Below, in pieces: positions 34,073 to 41,830 of a stretch of DNA of 64,000 nucleotides (its first letter is position 1; every line of letters begins with the position of its first letter). Made by a program: the position numbers and the translations under genes. The stretch is taken from positions 2,232,001-2,296,000 of the forward strand of contig CAWABB010000001.1 in assembly GCA_963780165.1 (NCBI GenBank), read 5' to 3'. The notes below the pieces were generated by a model that did no database searches, was not told the origin of the DNA, and saw nothing but the letters and a program-made list of their open reading frames with translations. The DNA is from CAWABB01 sp963780165. GTDB lineage: Bacteria > Bacteroidota > Ignavibacteria > UBA10030 > UBA6906.

Positions 34073-35191
34073 TCACGAAAACTCGCCGAACAGCCATCCG
34101 GCGATCACGGAAAGCGTGATGATGGTCAGGATGTATACTGGGGCCTGTCTTCTCCCCATGATCTTGAAAAGGACGATCATGCTCGGAAGGCTCAGAGCGT
34201 TTCCCGTCAGGAACAGCGTGAGTGCCGGCCCCCGCCCCATGCCCAGCCCCATCAGCTTTTGGATGATCGGCACTTCCGTCAGCGTGGCGAAGTACATGAA
34301 TGCGCCGAAGGTTGAGGCAACAAGATTGGCGAGGAGCGTGTTCTCCCCGACGAGCCCGACCACGAAGTCCCTTGGAATGGCAACTTCGATAATGCCGGCG
34401 ATGAACACGCCCACAAAGAGGTAGGGGAGGATCTTCTTGGTCAGCTCCCACGTCTCGCGCAGCCATTCCAGGTTGTGTTCTCTCCGGAATTTGAAGAACA
34501 CGATGCCCAGCACAGCCCCCACCATCACGATGATGAGCACCGCCTTGAGGGTTTGGTCAAGCGATAGCCCGAACACCACCAGGGTGGCAAGTTGAAGCAG
34601 GAAGAACGTGAGGATGGTGGAATTCGAATAGGGCACGTCCCCACTCATCCCTGCGGCGAATGGTTCCTGGGAGTTCTTTTTGTCGTGCCCGCGGAAGAGC
34701 GCAGCCATCAGGAGTCCGGCGAGCCCCGAGATGACGAGTGCGGCAACAAGCCGCCCCACGGCAAAATCCCAGCCGAGCACGCTACCGGTCAGCAGTATTG
34801 CAGTAACGTTGATGGCGGGGCCTGTGAAGAGAAATGCGACGGCGGGGCCGATACCCGCTCCGCGTCTGTAGATGCCGGTGAAGAGGGGAAGGATCGTGCA
34901 GGAGCAGACGGCAAGGATTCCTCCTGAAACACTGGCGATCGGATAGGCAATCCACTTGTTGGTTTTCGGGCCCAGAAGCCGCACGATGGCATCCTTCTTC
35001 ACGTACACCGCAATCGTGCCGGCGATGAAAAAGGCCGGCACAAGACACGTGAGCACATGAAGCCGTGCGTATTCATGGAGAAGGGAAAGCCCGGCGGAGA
35101 TCGACTGCAGCACGATGGGCGCATCGATGGGTGCGAAGTAGAAGAAGACAAACACTGCCGCAAGCAGTGTGACTTTTCCCCACTCCTTCAT
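34073..35191 (-). CDS. YraQ/UPF0718 family permease (DUF318)
   Basis: 372 residues, about ten transmembrane helices. Conserved family segments: VPAFFIAGTIAVYV, PIASVSGGILAVCSCTILPLFTGIYRRGAG (with a CSC motif in a helix), FLFTGPAINVTAIL and a repeated half near PTLTEVPIIQKLMGLGMG. Some relatives export arsenite or organoarsenicals (ArsP-type), others are of unknown substrate. The ArsR regulator and redox partners suggest a thiol-reactive metal or metalloid. Its start overlaps the stop of the glutaredoxin-like gene by ATGA. Confidence 0.9.
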   Translation of the reverse strand: MKEWGKVTLLAAVFVFFYFAPIDAPIVLQSISAGLSLLHEYARLHVLTCLVPAFFIAGTIAVYVKKDAIVRLLGPKTNKWIAYPIASVSGGILAVCSCTILPLFTGIYRRGAGIGPAVAFLFTGPAINVTAILLTGSVLGWDFAVGRLVAALVISGLAGLLMAALFRGHDKKNSQEPFAAGMSGDVPYSNSTILTFFLLQLATLVVFGLSLDQTLKAVLIIVMVGAVLGIVFFKFRREHNLEWLRETWELTKKILPYLFVGVFIAGIIEVAIPRDFVVGLVGENTLLANLVASTFGAFMYFATLTEVPIIQKLMGLGMGRGPALTLFLTGNALSLPSMIVLFKIMGRRQAPVYILTIITLSVIAGWLFGEFS

Positions 35192-35439
35192 TGGACTGCC
35201 CGGACGTTTGCGGTTATCAGTTCTTTGATCTTGTCGATGGACGGCACGCCTCCCTGCCAGACGAGCTTCTCATCGATGACCAGTCCAGGTGTTCGCATCA
35301 CGCCGTAGGACGCAATGCCCTCAAGGTCGCTGACCTTCGACACGGTGGCCTGAAGATTCATCTCTGCCACAGCGTCCAGCGTCCGCCGCTCCAGTGTGCG
35401 GCAGTTCATGCAACCTGGTCCAAGTACTTTGATGGTCAT
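35188..35439 (-). CDS. Redox-active disulfide protein (TM0996/MTH895 glutaredoxin-like)
   Basis: 83 residues. Thioredoxin-fold mini-protein with the active site CMNC in VLGPGCMNCRTLERR and the TPGLVIDEKLVWQGGVP cis-Pro region, close to the family consensus. It is cytoplasmic. These proteins commonly sit beside YraQ-type permeases and ArsR regulators and probably reduce or carry the substrate. The ATG at 35439 has a strong AGGAGG; an in-frame ATG six codons upstream overlaps the arsR-like stop. Confidence 0.92.
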   Translation of the reverse strand: MTIKVLGPGCMNCRTLERRTLDAVAEMNLQATVSKVSDLEGIASYGVMRTPGLVIDEKLVWQGGVPSIDKIKELITANVRAVQ

Positions 35440-35453
35440 GGTTCCTCCTGCTG

Positions 35454-35771
35454 TCATGGTTCCTGTAATGCTTCGGCTCGCTTTTCGATGTCCCGACGTA
35501 CAAGCGCTGTGGCAATGTCCAGCAGCCTGAACGTTCGGGCGTCCACGACCTTGAAGTTGACCCGCAATCCGTCTTTCCAGGAGAACAGGATGCCCGCCTG
35601 CACGAGAATCTTCAGGTGGCGCGAGAGATTGGACTGCTCCATGCCGAGCTCAGGCGCAATCTCGCAGTTGCACCGTGGACCCTGGCGGAGGAACTCCAGA
35701 ATGCGGATCCGGTTCGGGTGTGCCAGCGCCTCGAAGATATCGCTCTTGAGCTCGGCGGCGGTCGTTACCAT
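35454..35771 (-). CDS. ArsR-family transcriptional repressor
   Basis: 105 residues. Winged helix with LAHPNRIRILEFLRQGPRCNCEIAPELGMEQSNLSRHLKIL and the wing LVQAGILFSWKDGLRVNFKV. The ELCVC metal site of classical ArsR is replaced by RCNCEIA, so a Cys pair is still present in helix 3 (CxC) and could bind a soft metal or metalloid. First gene of the operon; a perfect inverted repeat that fits an ArsR dimer lies 23-48 bases upstream, predicting autorepression. Confidence 0.92.
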   Translation of the reverse strand: MVTTAAELKSDIFEALAHPNRIRILEFLRQGPRCNCEIAPELGMEQSNLSRHLKILVQAGILFSWKDGLRVNFKVVDARTFRLLDIATALVRRDIEKRAEALQEP

Positions 35772-35793
35772 CAGGAGGCCCTATGATTGTTGA

Positions 35794-35819
35794 ACTATAT
35801 GAGTATATATGCATATAGT
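35794..35819 (-). promoter_or_regulatory. Operator palindrome of the ArsR operon
   Basis: ACTATATG-N10-CATATAGT is an exact inverted repeat in an AT-rich island within GC-rich DNA. The TATA-rich spacer (ATATATACT on the minus strand) could itself be the -10 region, so a bound repressor would block polymerase. Confidence 0.75.
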
Positions 35820-36212
35820 GTGCCCGCGAGGAGGGTGCGCCTGCAGCCGGGAAATGCCGATTCTCCGGCCGTTCTTTCTCGGAATCCGTAGGCCATTGTC
35901 GTTTTCAAGAGAGGCCGAACGCCGGGGAACGTCTGCAGAGGGGATGAATAGCCGCGTATGAAAAGGGGCAATCGCAGGTGCGATTTCACGGCATCGAAGC
36001 GATCGTACCGGTGGAACCCTGTCTCTACGCGTCTGTTGATCGCCTCGTCTGTATCAGCGAAGATCAGGGAATATCGTGGCAGAGCACCGACCCCATCAGG
36101 GCCAGGAGGCTCCGATCACATCGCTCTTAAAGTTCCCGTCGGGCACCATCGTGCACCGGCTCACCTTCGGCTTGCGCACTGAAAGCCTGAGGATGCTCCT
36201 CCTGAAACGAAA
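35820..36212. other. Gene-free stretch holding a decayed T9SS tail
   Basis: No intact gene lies between the ArsR operator and the methyltransferase terminator, a stretch of about 390 bases. The only recognisable content is the tail remnant near its end. Confidence 0.45.
36133..36207 (+). pseudogene. Orphan decayed T9SS tail with lost stop codon
   Basis: The frame reads FPSGTIVHRLTFGLRTESLR then MLLLK, against DLPSGVYVYRLTSGTLVETRRMLLLK of the intact M28 peptidase tail. The expected stop position is CGA, one change from TGA, and the frame runs on. No cargo domain precedes it. Confidence 0.65.
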
Positions 36213-36235
36213 AGCCCCGGCGCATGGCCGGGGCT
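36213..36235 (-). terminator. Terminator of the methyltransferase gene
   Basis: AGCCCCGGC, 5-base loop, GCCGGGGCT, followed on the minus strand by TTT. It starts 27 bases after the methyltransferase stop. Confidence 0.75.
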
Positions 36236-36261
36236 CCGCCGCGCAACCTGCGATGTGTCAG

Positions 36262-37377
36262 TCACTTCTTCTGAAACGTCAGCATCTCGCGACACTCGGA
36301 TGCCATCCACTTCACGCCGTCGGTTCTGAGTCGCTGCCTCCCGCTGTCGGCACGCTTCGGCAGATAGACCTTCCCGATCACCTCCATTCCGAGCTCCTTC
36401 GCGACGCCGGTCACGTCTGACGGGTAATCCAGCAGGCCGAACGGTCCGCCGACCGCCTCAGTAATCACCGAGACCCGACCGCCCGGCTTCAGAATCCGAG
36501 CGCTCTCGCGCATCAACGACTTCAACTTCATCATCGTCTCCGACCGCGCCGCGGCAGGGGAGAAATCAGTGTCCTCGCCGTGCGCGAAAAACTCGGCCGG
36601 CGGGTCAAGCAGTACATAATCCACAGACAAGCTCTGCTCCGGAATTCCCGTCTGCAGGACGTTGGCCCTGTTGATCCTGCCGTCGGCGGGATCAACATCG
36701 TACATGCGCACCGAACGGTCCTTGAAATAGGGGAGGGTCTCGATCACATCTCCTGTCGTGCCGCTGCCGGCCATCGGGTCCACGACGACGCCTCCCGGCG
36801 GGCAGTAATAATAGAGGGCGTTGGCCACGATCTGACCCGCCAACCGACCTTTGTACCCCGGCTTTCCGAACCGCGGATCGGGCGAATCGATCGACCAGAT
36901 ATTTTTTTCCTTCAGATCAAACCCATACTTCGTGCGTTCATCCTCTCTCTTTGCCAGCTCATCTTCGCGGATCTTCTTCTGCAGATCGGAGATGGTCCAC
37001 TTTGCGTGAATTGCCATCTTCTCGTAGTGATCGCGGCGCTTGCTCTCGTCCACCTTCGTGCCCAGCTCGAAGTAGAAGATGTCGGGCAGCGGACGCTTTT
37101 CGACGTCAGGGTAATATGTGTAGAACTGCTGGCACTGTTTCAGCATGTGGTACGGGAACTTGAAGCCTGGCATCTCGGAGAGTTTCTTGAGAATCTGGTC
37201 GGCGAAGATGCCTTCCTTGAGGGCCGCCGGAATGACACGGTCAACGAGGAATTTCCCGAGGTCCCAGTAGTTGTCCGCCGAAAACGTGCTCAACTTCTCG
37301 ATGAGAGGTTCGAGCGACGACACATGAGTGGGACGGGGTGCCGGACGGGGTGCGGGTTTGCGCGCGGTTTTCTTCAT
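36262..37377 (-). CDS. Orphan DNA methyltransferase-like protein with DUF1016-like N-terminus
   Basis: 371 residues. After a Pro/Arg-rich start, residues ~30-100 (NYWDLGKFLVDRVIP...FPYHMLKQCQQFYTYYPDV) resemble the DUF1016/YhcG N-terminal helical domain. The C-terminal ~210 residues are a class I methyltransferase: target-side segment SPDPRFGKPGYKGRLAGQIVANALYYY, motif I VVVDPMAGSGTTGD, an acidic ribose site (MYDVDP), motif IV VLLDPPAEF and LKPGGRVSVIT. Amino-methyltransferases of this order normally carry DPPY; here the aromatic is Ala. No restriction enzyme or specificity gene adjoins it. It may be an orphan methylase, a modification enzyme with another substrate, or partly degenerate. Confidence 0.8.
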   Translation of the reverse strand: MKKTARKPAPRPAPRPTHVSSLEPLIEKLSTFSADNYWDLGKFLVDRVIPAALKEGIFADQILKKLSEMPGFKFPYHMLKQCQQFYTYYPDVEKRPLPDIFYFELGTKVDESKRRDHYEKMAIHAKWTISDLQKKIREDELAKREDERTKYGFDLKEKNIWSIDSPDPRFGKPGYKGRLAGQIVANALYYYCPPGGVVVDPMAGSGTTGDVIETLPYFKDRSVRMYDVDPADGRINRANVLQTGIPEQSLSVDYVLLDPPAEFFAHGEDTDFSPAAARSETMMKLKSLMRESARILKPGGRVSVITEAVGGPFGLLDYPSDVTGVAKELGMEVIGKVYLPKRADSGRQRLRTDGVKWMASECREMLTFQKK

Positions 37378-37546
37378 GGCATCCTCGCGAAGAGTAGAGG
37401 AGAAAGATTGACAAAACAGGAGAGATTAAACCTATATACGCGAATTGTGAGTCTGACGCAAGAGGAAATGCCCCACTCGGGGTCGGGACACCATGATCAC
37501 AGGTGGCGTCGTGCTCCGCGAATTCCGCCAGCCGGGGACGGTGCGG

Positions 37547-37578
37547 TTTGAAAGGAACCGTCAGAAATGGTATATTTA
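37547..37578 (+). promoter_or_regulatory. Promoter of the tRNA-Arg/tRNA-Glu pair
   Basis: TTTG-N20-TATATTTA, close to the Bacteroidota-type consensus TTTG...TAnnTTTG, ending 9 bases before the tRNA. Confidence 0.75.
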
Positions 37579-37586
37579 AATTCTTG

Positions 37587-37659
37587 GGGCCCGTAGCTCA
37601 ACGGATAGAGCAACAGCCTTCTAAGCTGTAGGTTGCGCGTTCGATTCGCGCCGGGCCTA
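37587..37659 (+). tRNA. tRNA-Arg (anticodon TCT)
   Basis: A 73-base cloverleaf: acceptor GGGCCCG/CGGGCCT (first pair G-T), D arm GCTC/GAGC, anticodon stem ACAGC/GCTGT with loop CTTCTAA, T arm GCGCG/CGCGC. Discriminator A; CCA not encoded. Confidence 0.97.
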
Positions 37660-37715
37660 CACGGCGTCACAGCGATTTCCTTTGTCCGTACCCCACAGCG
37701 CGTCGTTGCTTTCCC

Positions 37716-37788
37716 GCCCCCATCGTCTAGAGGCCTAGGACACGAGCTTTTCAAGCTTGGAACACCGGTTCGAATCCGGTTGGGGGCA
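37716..37788 (+). tRNA. tRNA-Glu (anticodon TTC)
   Basis: A 73-base cloverleaf: acceptor GCCCCCA/TGGGGGC, anticodon stem CGAGC/GCTTG with one G-T pair and loop TTTTCAA, T arm ACCGG/CCGGT. It lies 56 bases after tRNA-Arg and has no promoter of its own, so the two are probably cotranscribed. Discriminator A; CCA not encoded. Confidence 0.97.
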
Positions 37789-37798
37789 CATCGCTTTC

Positions 37799-39340
37799 TC
37801 ACCCACGAGGCTTGACAGACGCATCCTCACGAGCCTCATCCAACACCCGCCTGGTCCCGGCACTCCACAGAATCACGGCGGGCACACCTATGGCCAGCGC
37901 CTGTGCTGGGAGGAAACCGGCTGCCTGTACCAGGAACGGCGCATCACGCGAGATCAGAAACGGCAGACAGACCATCAGCCAGATGGCAACCGCTGCGGCG
38001 GGGCGGAATAGCTCCCGGTTCATGCACACTATTGCCACCAGCGACACCAGGATGTAGTTCCCGGGCGCAAACGGACTCGCCAGCGTCCCGAGGCTCACGA
38101 GCGAAAGCCAGACAGAGACTGCTTCTGTACCAGAACGTGGCTGGCGCTGCCCTGCCCAGATGGCCAGCGCAATGATTCCCGCAAGATAGACCATCGAAAC
38201 CACCCGCCCGACCTCGGGCGTCATTCCGGGAATCCCCAGCATACCGAGTTTGAGCGGAATCCCGAAGGGCGCCATATTCCTGGCAACTCCAAAACTCCGG
38301 GAGAGCGGGCGAGCAAATGCCTCCCCGCTGGAGAGGCGGGGGAGCTCGTATTCGAAGAATGCCTTGAAGGATGCCGGCCCCGCGACCAGGAATGCGATTA
38401 CGGTCAGGAGAATCCCGGCCGCGGTGGTCCATGCCACCTCGCGCCACTGCCGGCGGGCAAGCAAATAGAGGAAGAGCATTCCAGGGAAGATCTTTGCAAC
38501 CATGGTGATGGCCAGCGCCAGTCCGCCGGCCGGGACGCGAAGGGAGAAAAGCACGAGCGCGATGGCGGAAGTCGCGAAGACGAGGATCTGGACGTTTGAC
38601 ATTTGCAGACCGACCAGCACCGGCATCGAGCACCACAGAAGCGGGGCCATGCCGATCACGCGGAGCCTGCCTTCGGGTTCCAGGCGGAAGGCAATCAAGC
38701 CTATTGCGAGCATAAGGGTGAGCGCACCCGCCGAAAACCAGACGGCACGCACCGCGAGAAACTCGCCACCGGTAATCGCCCGTATCGCGATGGGGAGAAG
38801 AAGGAAGGTCGGGGGATAGTGGTAGAGGTCGACGTCGAACCCCTCCAGCTTCCTGTCGACGTAGTGTTCCTCCCTGTACACGTTCGGCTCGCCTTCAACG
38901 GCGAGTCGCGCGCTTTCAGTGTATGCAGTCAGGCAGCAGTGGTGAACGAGCCACTGGTCGCCCGGGAAGATGGAATGCTGATGCGCGCCGGTGTCGAGCA
39001 TGAACATCGAGAGTCGTGCGGTCTGCACGACAGCTACCGCTGCAAGCACTACCCATGCGGCGCTGAGCGCGGGCTTCGTCTTCCGGACCCCGTCCAGTGT
39101 CCGGGGCAGTCGCCGTGCGAGCCAGAAGATTCCGATCACGACAATGGCAAGCACTAGGGGGATGGCCGCAAACGAGGGAAGGCCCGCACCCTGCAGGCCG
39201 ACGTACCCGGGGAGGCCGGCACATGCGCCCACGACAGACGCGACCATGAAGCGCTCGATTCCAGGATGAACCCTCGGCGAGGGAGAGGCCGTCACATCGG
39301 CAGAGAGACCAGGCAGGATCTGGGAGGGATGATTGTCCAT
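37799..39340 (-). CDS. GT87/DUF2029-type membrane glycosyltransferase
   Basis: 513 residues with ten or more hydrophobic helices. The acidic loop DVDLYHYPPTFLLLPIAI after the first helices, and the segment LALAITMVAKIFPGMLFLYLLARRQWREV, fit polyprenol-dependent mannosyltransferases of the GT87/DUF2029 group. These use lipid-linked sugar donors on the outer face of the membrane. The ATG at 39340 was chosen for its GGAGGAG ribosome site; the frame runs another 122 codons upstream without membrane or signal features. It stands alone on the minus strand, ending 10 bases from tRNA-Glu. The product could be a glycolipid or a glycoprotein glycan. Confidence 0.82.
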   Translation of the reverse strand: MDNHPSQILPGLSADVTASPSPRVHPGIERFMVASVVGACAGLPGYVGLQGAGLPSFAAIPLVLAIVVIGIFWLARRLPRTLDGVRKTKPALSAAWVVLAAVAVVQTARLSMFMLDTGAHQHSIFPGDQWLVHHCCLTAYTESARLAVEGEPNVYREEHYVDRKLEGFDVDLYHYPPTFLLLPIAIRAITGGEFLAVRAVWFSAGALTLMLAIGLIAFRLEPEGRLRVIGMAPLLWCSMPVLVGLQMSNVQILVFATSAIALVLFSLRVPAGGLALAITMVAKIFPGMLFLYLLARRQWREVAWTTAAGILLTVIAFLVAGPASFKAFFEYELPRLSSGEAFARPLSRSFGVARNMAPFGIPLKLGMLGIPGMTPEVGRVVSMVYLAGIIALAIWAGQRQPRSGTEAVSVWLSLVSLGTLASPFAPGNYILVSLVAIVCMNRELFRPAAAVAIWLMVCLPFLISRDAPFLVQAAGFLPAQALAIGVPAVILWSAGTRRVLDEAREDASVKPRG

Positions 39341-39491
39341 GCGAATACTCCTCCACCTCAGGTGGAACGATCGGTGCGGGATCAAGGGCGGAAATCGTGC
39401 CCCCGCGCGCACCCTTGCACCGTGGATTTTCAAAGGACAGACTGTGAAGGGGCCAAGGAAGGAAAATAGACTGTAAAACACAAATCCTGGA

Positions 39492-39524
39492 TTGCTTCTC
39501 AGAGGTCCAGGCTGGATATTATGT
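39492..39524 (+). promoter_or_regulatory. Weak candidate promoter
   Basis: TTG-N22-TATTATGT, 25 bases before the ATG at 39549. The spacing is longer than in the other candidates. Confidence 0.3.
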
Positions 39525-39548
39525 GCAAACTCCAAGGAGGGTATCCCC

Positions 39549-40223
39549 ATGTTCATTGGACACGCCGCAGTTGCGTTCGCAGCCAAGAAAGCGGCGCCGA
39601 AGGCGTCGCTCGGATCCCTCATGATGGCCGCCCAGTTCATCGATCTCCTCTGGCCCGTCTTCCTCCTCTTTGGCCTGGAACATGTCCGCATTGATCCCGG
39701 CAACACGGCGCTGACACCGCTTGACTTCTACGACTACCCGTTCTCGCACAGCCTTCTTGCGGTCGTTGTATGGGGATTCGTGTTCGGCGGGGCGTACTTC
39801 GCCGCACGACGCTACCGCACCGGCGCTATCGTGCTCGGCCTGCTCGTCATCAGTCACTGGGTGCTGGACTTCCTGACGCACCGTCCGGACCTCCCGCTCG
39901 CACCCGGCAGCGAGACGCATGTCGGGCTCGGACTGTGGAACTCCGTTGCTGCGACATTGATCGTCGAAGGTTTGCTGTTCGCTGGATGCGTTGCCCTGTA
40001 CGTACGAACGACGAAGGCGATCGACCGGATCGGAACCTATGCCCTCTGGGGATTGGTGGCGTTCCTTGTGGTGATCTACTCGATGAATGTCTTTGGGCCC
40101 CCCCCGCCCGACACCGGCGTCATCGCATACGCGGGGAACGCAAGCTGGCTCTTCGTTCTCTGGGGGTACTGGATCGACAGGCATCGTGCTGTGCGTGTGC
40201 AGGTTCTCTCCCCGGCATCATAA
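39549..40223 (+). CDS. Membrane-bound metal-dependent hydrolase-like protein (YdjM-like)
   Basis: 224 residues, about six transmembrane helices. The N-terminus MFIGHAAVAFAAKKAAP and the motifs AQFIDLLWP, DYPFSHSLLAVVVWG and ISHWVLDFLTHRPDLP place His and Asp residues as in the YdjM/LexA-regulated membrane hydrolase family. The start at 39549 has a strong AAGGAGG; the frame extends 19 codons upstream without one. Substrate unknown. First of three or four same-strand genes separated by under 60 bases. Confidence 0.82.
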   Translation: MFIGHAAVAFAAKKAAPKASLGSLMMAAQFIDLLWPVFLLFGLEHVRIDPGNTALTPLDFYDYPFSHSLLAVVVWGFVFGGAYFAARRYRTGAIVLGLLVISHWVLDFLTHRPDLPLAPGSETHVGLGLWNSVAATLIVEGLLFAGCVALYVRTTKAIDRIGTYALWGLVAFLVVIYSMNVFGPPPPDTGVIAYAGNASWLFVLWGYWIDRHRAVRVQVLSPAS

Positions 40224-40249
40224 TACCACGAATCTATCCGATTCGAGCA

Positions 40250-40612
40250 ATGACACTCCATCGCAGCATTGCATGGGCGCTCGTAGCCCTTGGCATCTCC
40301 CAGCTCATCCTCGGGATCTCCTGGTCGTGGGAAGTCTGGGTGCGCGTCGCGCACGACGGATTCTTCGACGCGATTGACCCATGGATGGACCGGAACGCCG
40401 CGTTCTGGTTCGCGTACCTGGGTCTGCCGATCATCTTCAGCGGCGCCCTCTGCCTGCGGCTGTTGAAGGATACCGGCAGGCCGCTCCCGCGCGGCGTGGG
40501 GATCTGGATGCTCTGCCTCGGCGCGATTGGCACGCTCTTCTTACCGGCTTCGGGGCTCATCTTCCTTGCCGTCCTCGGGGCGCTGGTTCTCCTCCCCGTG
40601 AAAACACGATGA
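40250..40612 (+). CDS. Small membrane protein (DUF6463-like)
   Basis: 120 residues with four hydrophobic helices (SIAWALVALGISQLILGIS, AAFWFAYLGLPIIFSGALCL, GIWMLCLGAIGTLFLPA, IFLAVLGALVLLP). The length, the WEVWVRVAHDGFFDAIDP loop and the LPASGLIFLAVLGALVLL end resemble the DUF6463 family. Function unknown. Its TGA overlaps the ATG of the serine hydrolase, so the two are coupled. Confidence 0.72.
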   Translation: MTLHRSIAWALVALGISQLILGISWSWEVWVRVAHDGFFDAIDPWMDRNAAFWFAYLGLPIIFSGALCLRLLKDTGRPLPRGVGIWMLCLGAIGTLFLPASGLIFLAVLGALVLLPVKTR

Positions 40613-41772
40613 CACGCCCTCCGGGCATCCTCCTTCTGGCCGCCGTCGCTGCATTGGCGCTCGCGGCGTGTTCGCGCGACGTCCCGGCGCTCGTCGAAGA
40701 AGTGGAGACCGATTCAACGCAGCACAACCTGCGGGGTGTCTGGCGGGAGGAGGATCTCGCGGGAGGGGTGGACAGCATTATGGCGGAGTACGCCGCCCTG
40801 GACGGTCCGGGCGCCGCGGTGCTCGTGGCACGTCAGGGGGAACCCCTGGTGATGAAGGGGTACGGCCTTGCTGAACTCGAGACGGCAAGAGCCGTCACGC
40901 CGACCACCAACTTTCGTCTCGCCTCTCTCACAAAGCAGTTCACTGCGACCGCCATCCTTATCTTGCGCGGGGAGGGGTTGCTGTCGCTGGACGACCCAAT
41001 TGTCAGGTACCTTCCCGAGCTCCCCGCCTACGCCAACAACGTAACGGTACAGCAGCTTCTTCAGCACATCTCCGGCCTGCCTGACTACGAAGATTATCTG
41101 AGGATCACTCACCTCGTCCCCGTCCGGGAACGTGAGGTCCCGTTCATGATCGCCGACGCGGAGTCGCTTCTGGCTCGGGAGGGGACGACCTACCACTACA
41201 GCAACACCGGGTACGCGCTGCTTGGCGTGATCGCCGAACGTGCCGCGGGATTGCCGTTCCCGGAGGTCCTTCGGACCCGGATCTTCGCGCCCGCGGGGAT
41301 GGACGGATCGATTGCCTATGTAGCCGAGGGTCCGCCCGTGCGCGAGCGGGCGTACGGGTACTCACGCGCTCAGGTCTTGCGAAAGTGGAAGCGCACTGAT
41401 CAGAGCATGACGAGCGCCGTGCTGGGCGACGGGGGGATTTATTCTTCGGTGCGCGACGTACTTCAGTGGGACAGGGCGTGGAATAGCTGTCTGCTTCTCG
41501 ATTCGCTTACGCAGGAAGAGGCATACACTCCTGGGACGCTCGTGGACGGCTCACGGACGAAGTACGGATACGGCTGGATGATCGAGCACTATCGCGGGCT
41601 GCGCGCTGTAGCGCACAGCGGCGGGACGATGGGGTTCACGCACTTCATGGTCAGGTTCCCGGAAGACCAGTTCACAGTCGTGATCCTGTCAAACCGCGAC
41701 CAAACGAGCGTCGTCCCACTGGTCTTCCGGATCGTGGACCTGTATCTTGCCGGGACGACACCACCGGCATGA
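40609..41772 (+). CDS. Serine hydrolase lipoprotein, beta-lactamase class C/penicillin-binding fold
   Basis: 387 residues. Lipoprotein signal MTRPPGILLLAAVAALALAAC with lipobox LAAC. Catalytic motifs: Ser106-Leu-Thr-Lys109 in LASLTKQFTATAIL, Tyr197-Ser-Asn199 in YHYSNTGYALLG, and HSGG near the C-terminus (AVAHSGGTMGFTHFMVRF) in the KTG position. The fold covers esterases, D-aminopeptidases and beta-lactamases; lipidation suggests a periplasmic cell-wall or ester substrate rather than a true resistance enzyme. It overlaps the preceding gene by ATGA. Confidence 0.9.
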   Translation: MTRPPGILLLAAVAALALAACSRDVPALVEEVETDSTQHNLRGVWREEDLAGGVDSIMAEYAALDGPGAAVLVARQGEPLVMKGYGLAELETARAVTPTTNFRLASLTKQFTATAILILRGEGLLSLDDPIVRYLPELPAYANNVTVQQLLQHISGLPDYEDYLRITHLVPVREREVPFMIADAESLLAREGTTYHYSNTGYALLGVIAERAAGLPFPEVLRTRIFAPAGMDGSIAYVAEGPPVRERAYGYSRAQVLRKWKRTDQSMTSAVLGDGGIYSSVRDVLQWDRAWNSCLLLDSLTQEEAYTPGTLVDGSRTKYGYGWMIEHYRGLRAVAHSGGTMGFTHFMVRFPEDQFTVVILSNRDQTSVVPLVFRIVDLYLAGTTPPA

Positions 41773-41830
41773 TGCCGCCACGGGGCACGTCCTCTCTCCG
41801 GCAAACGCCGGTGGCCCGATCCTCGTACCC

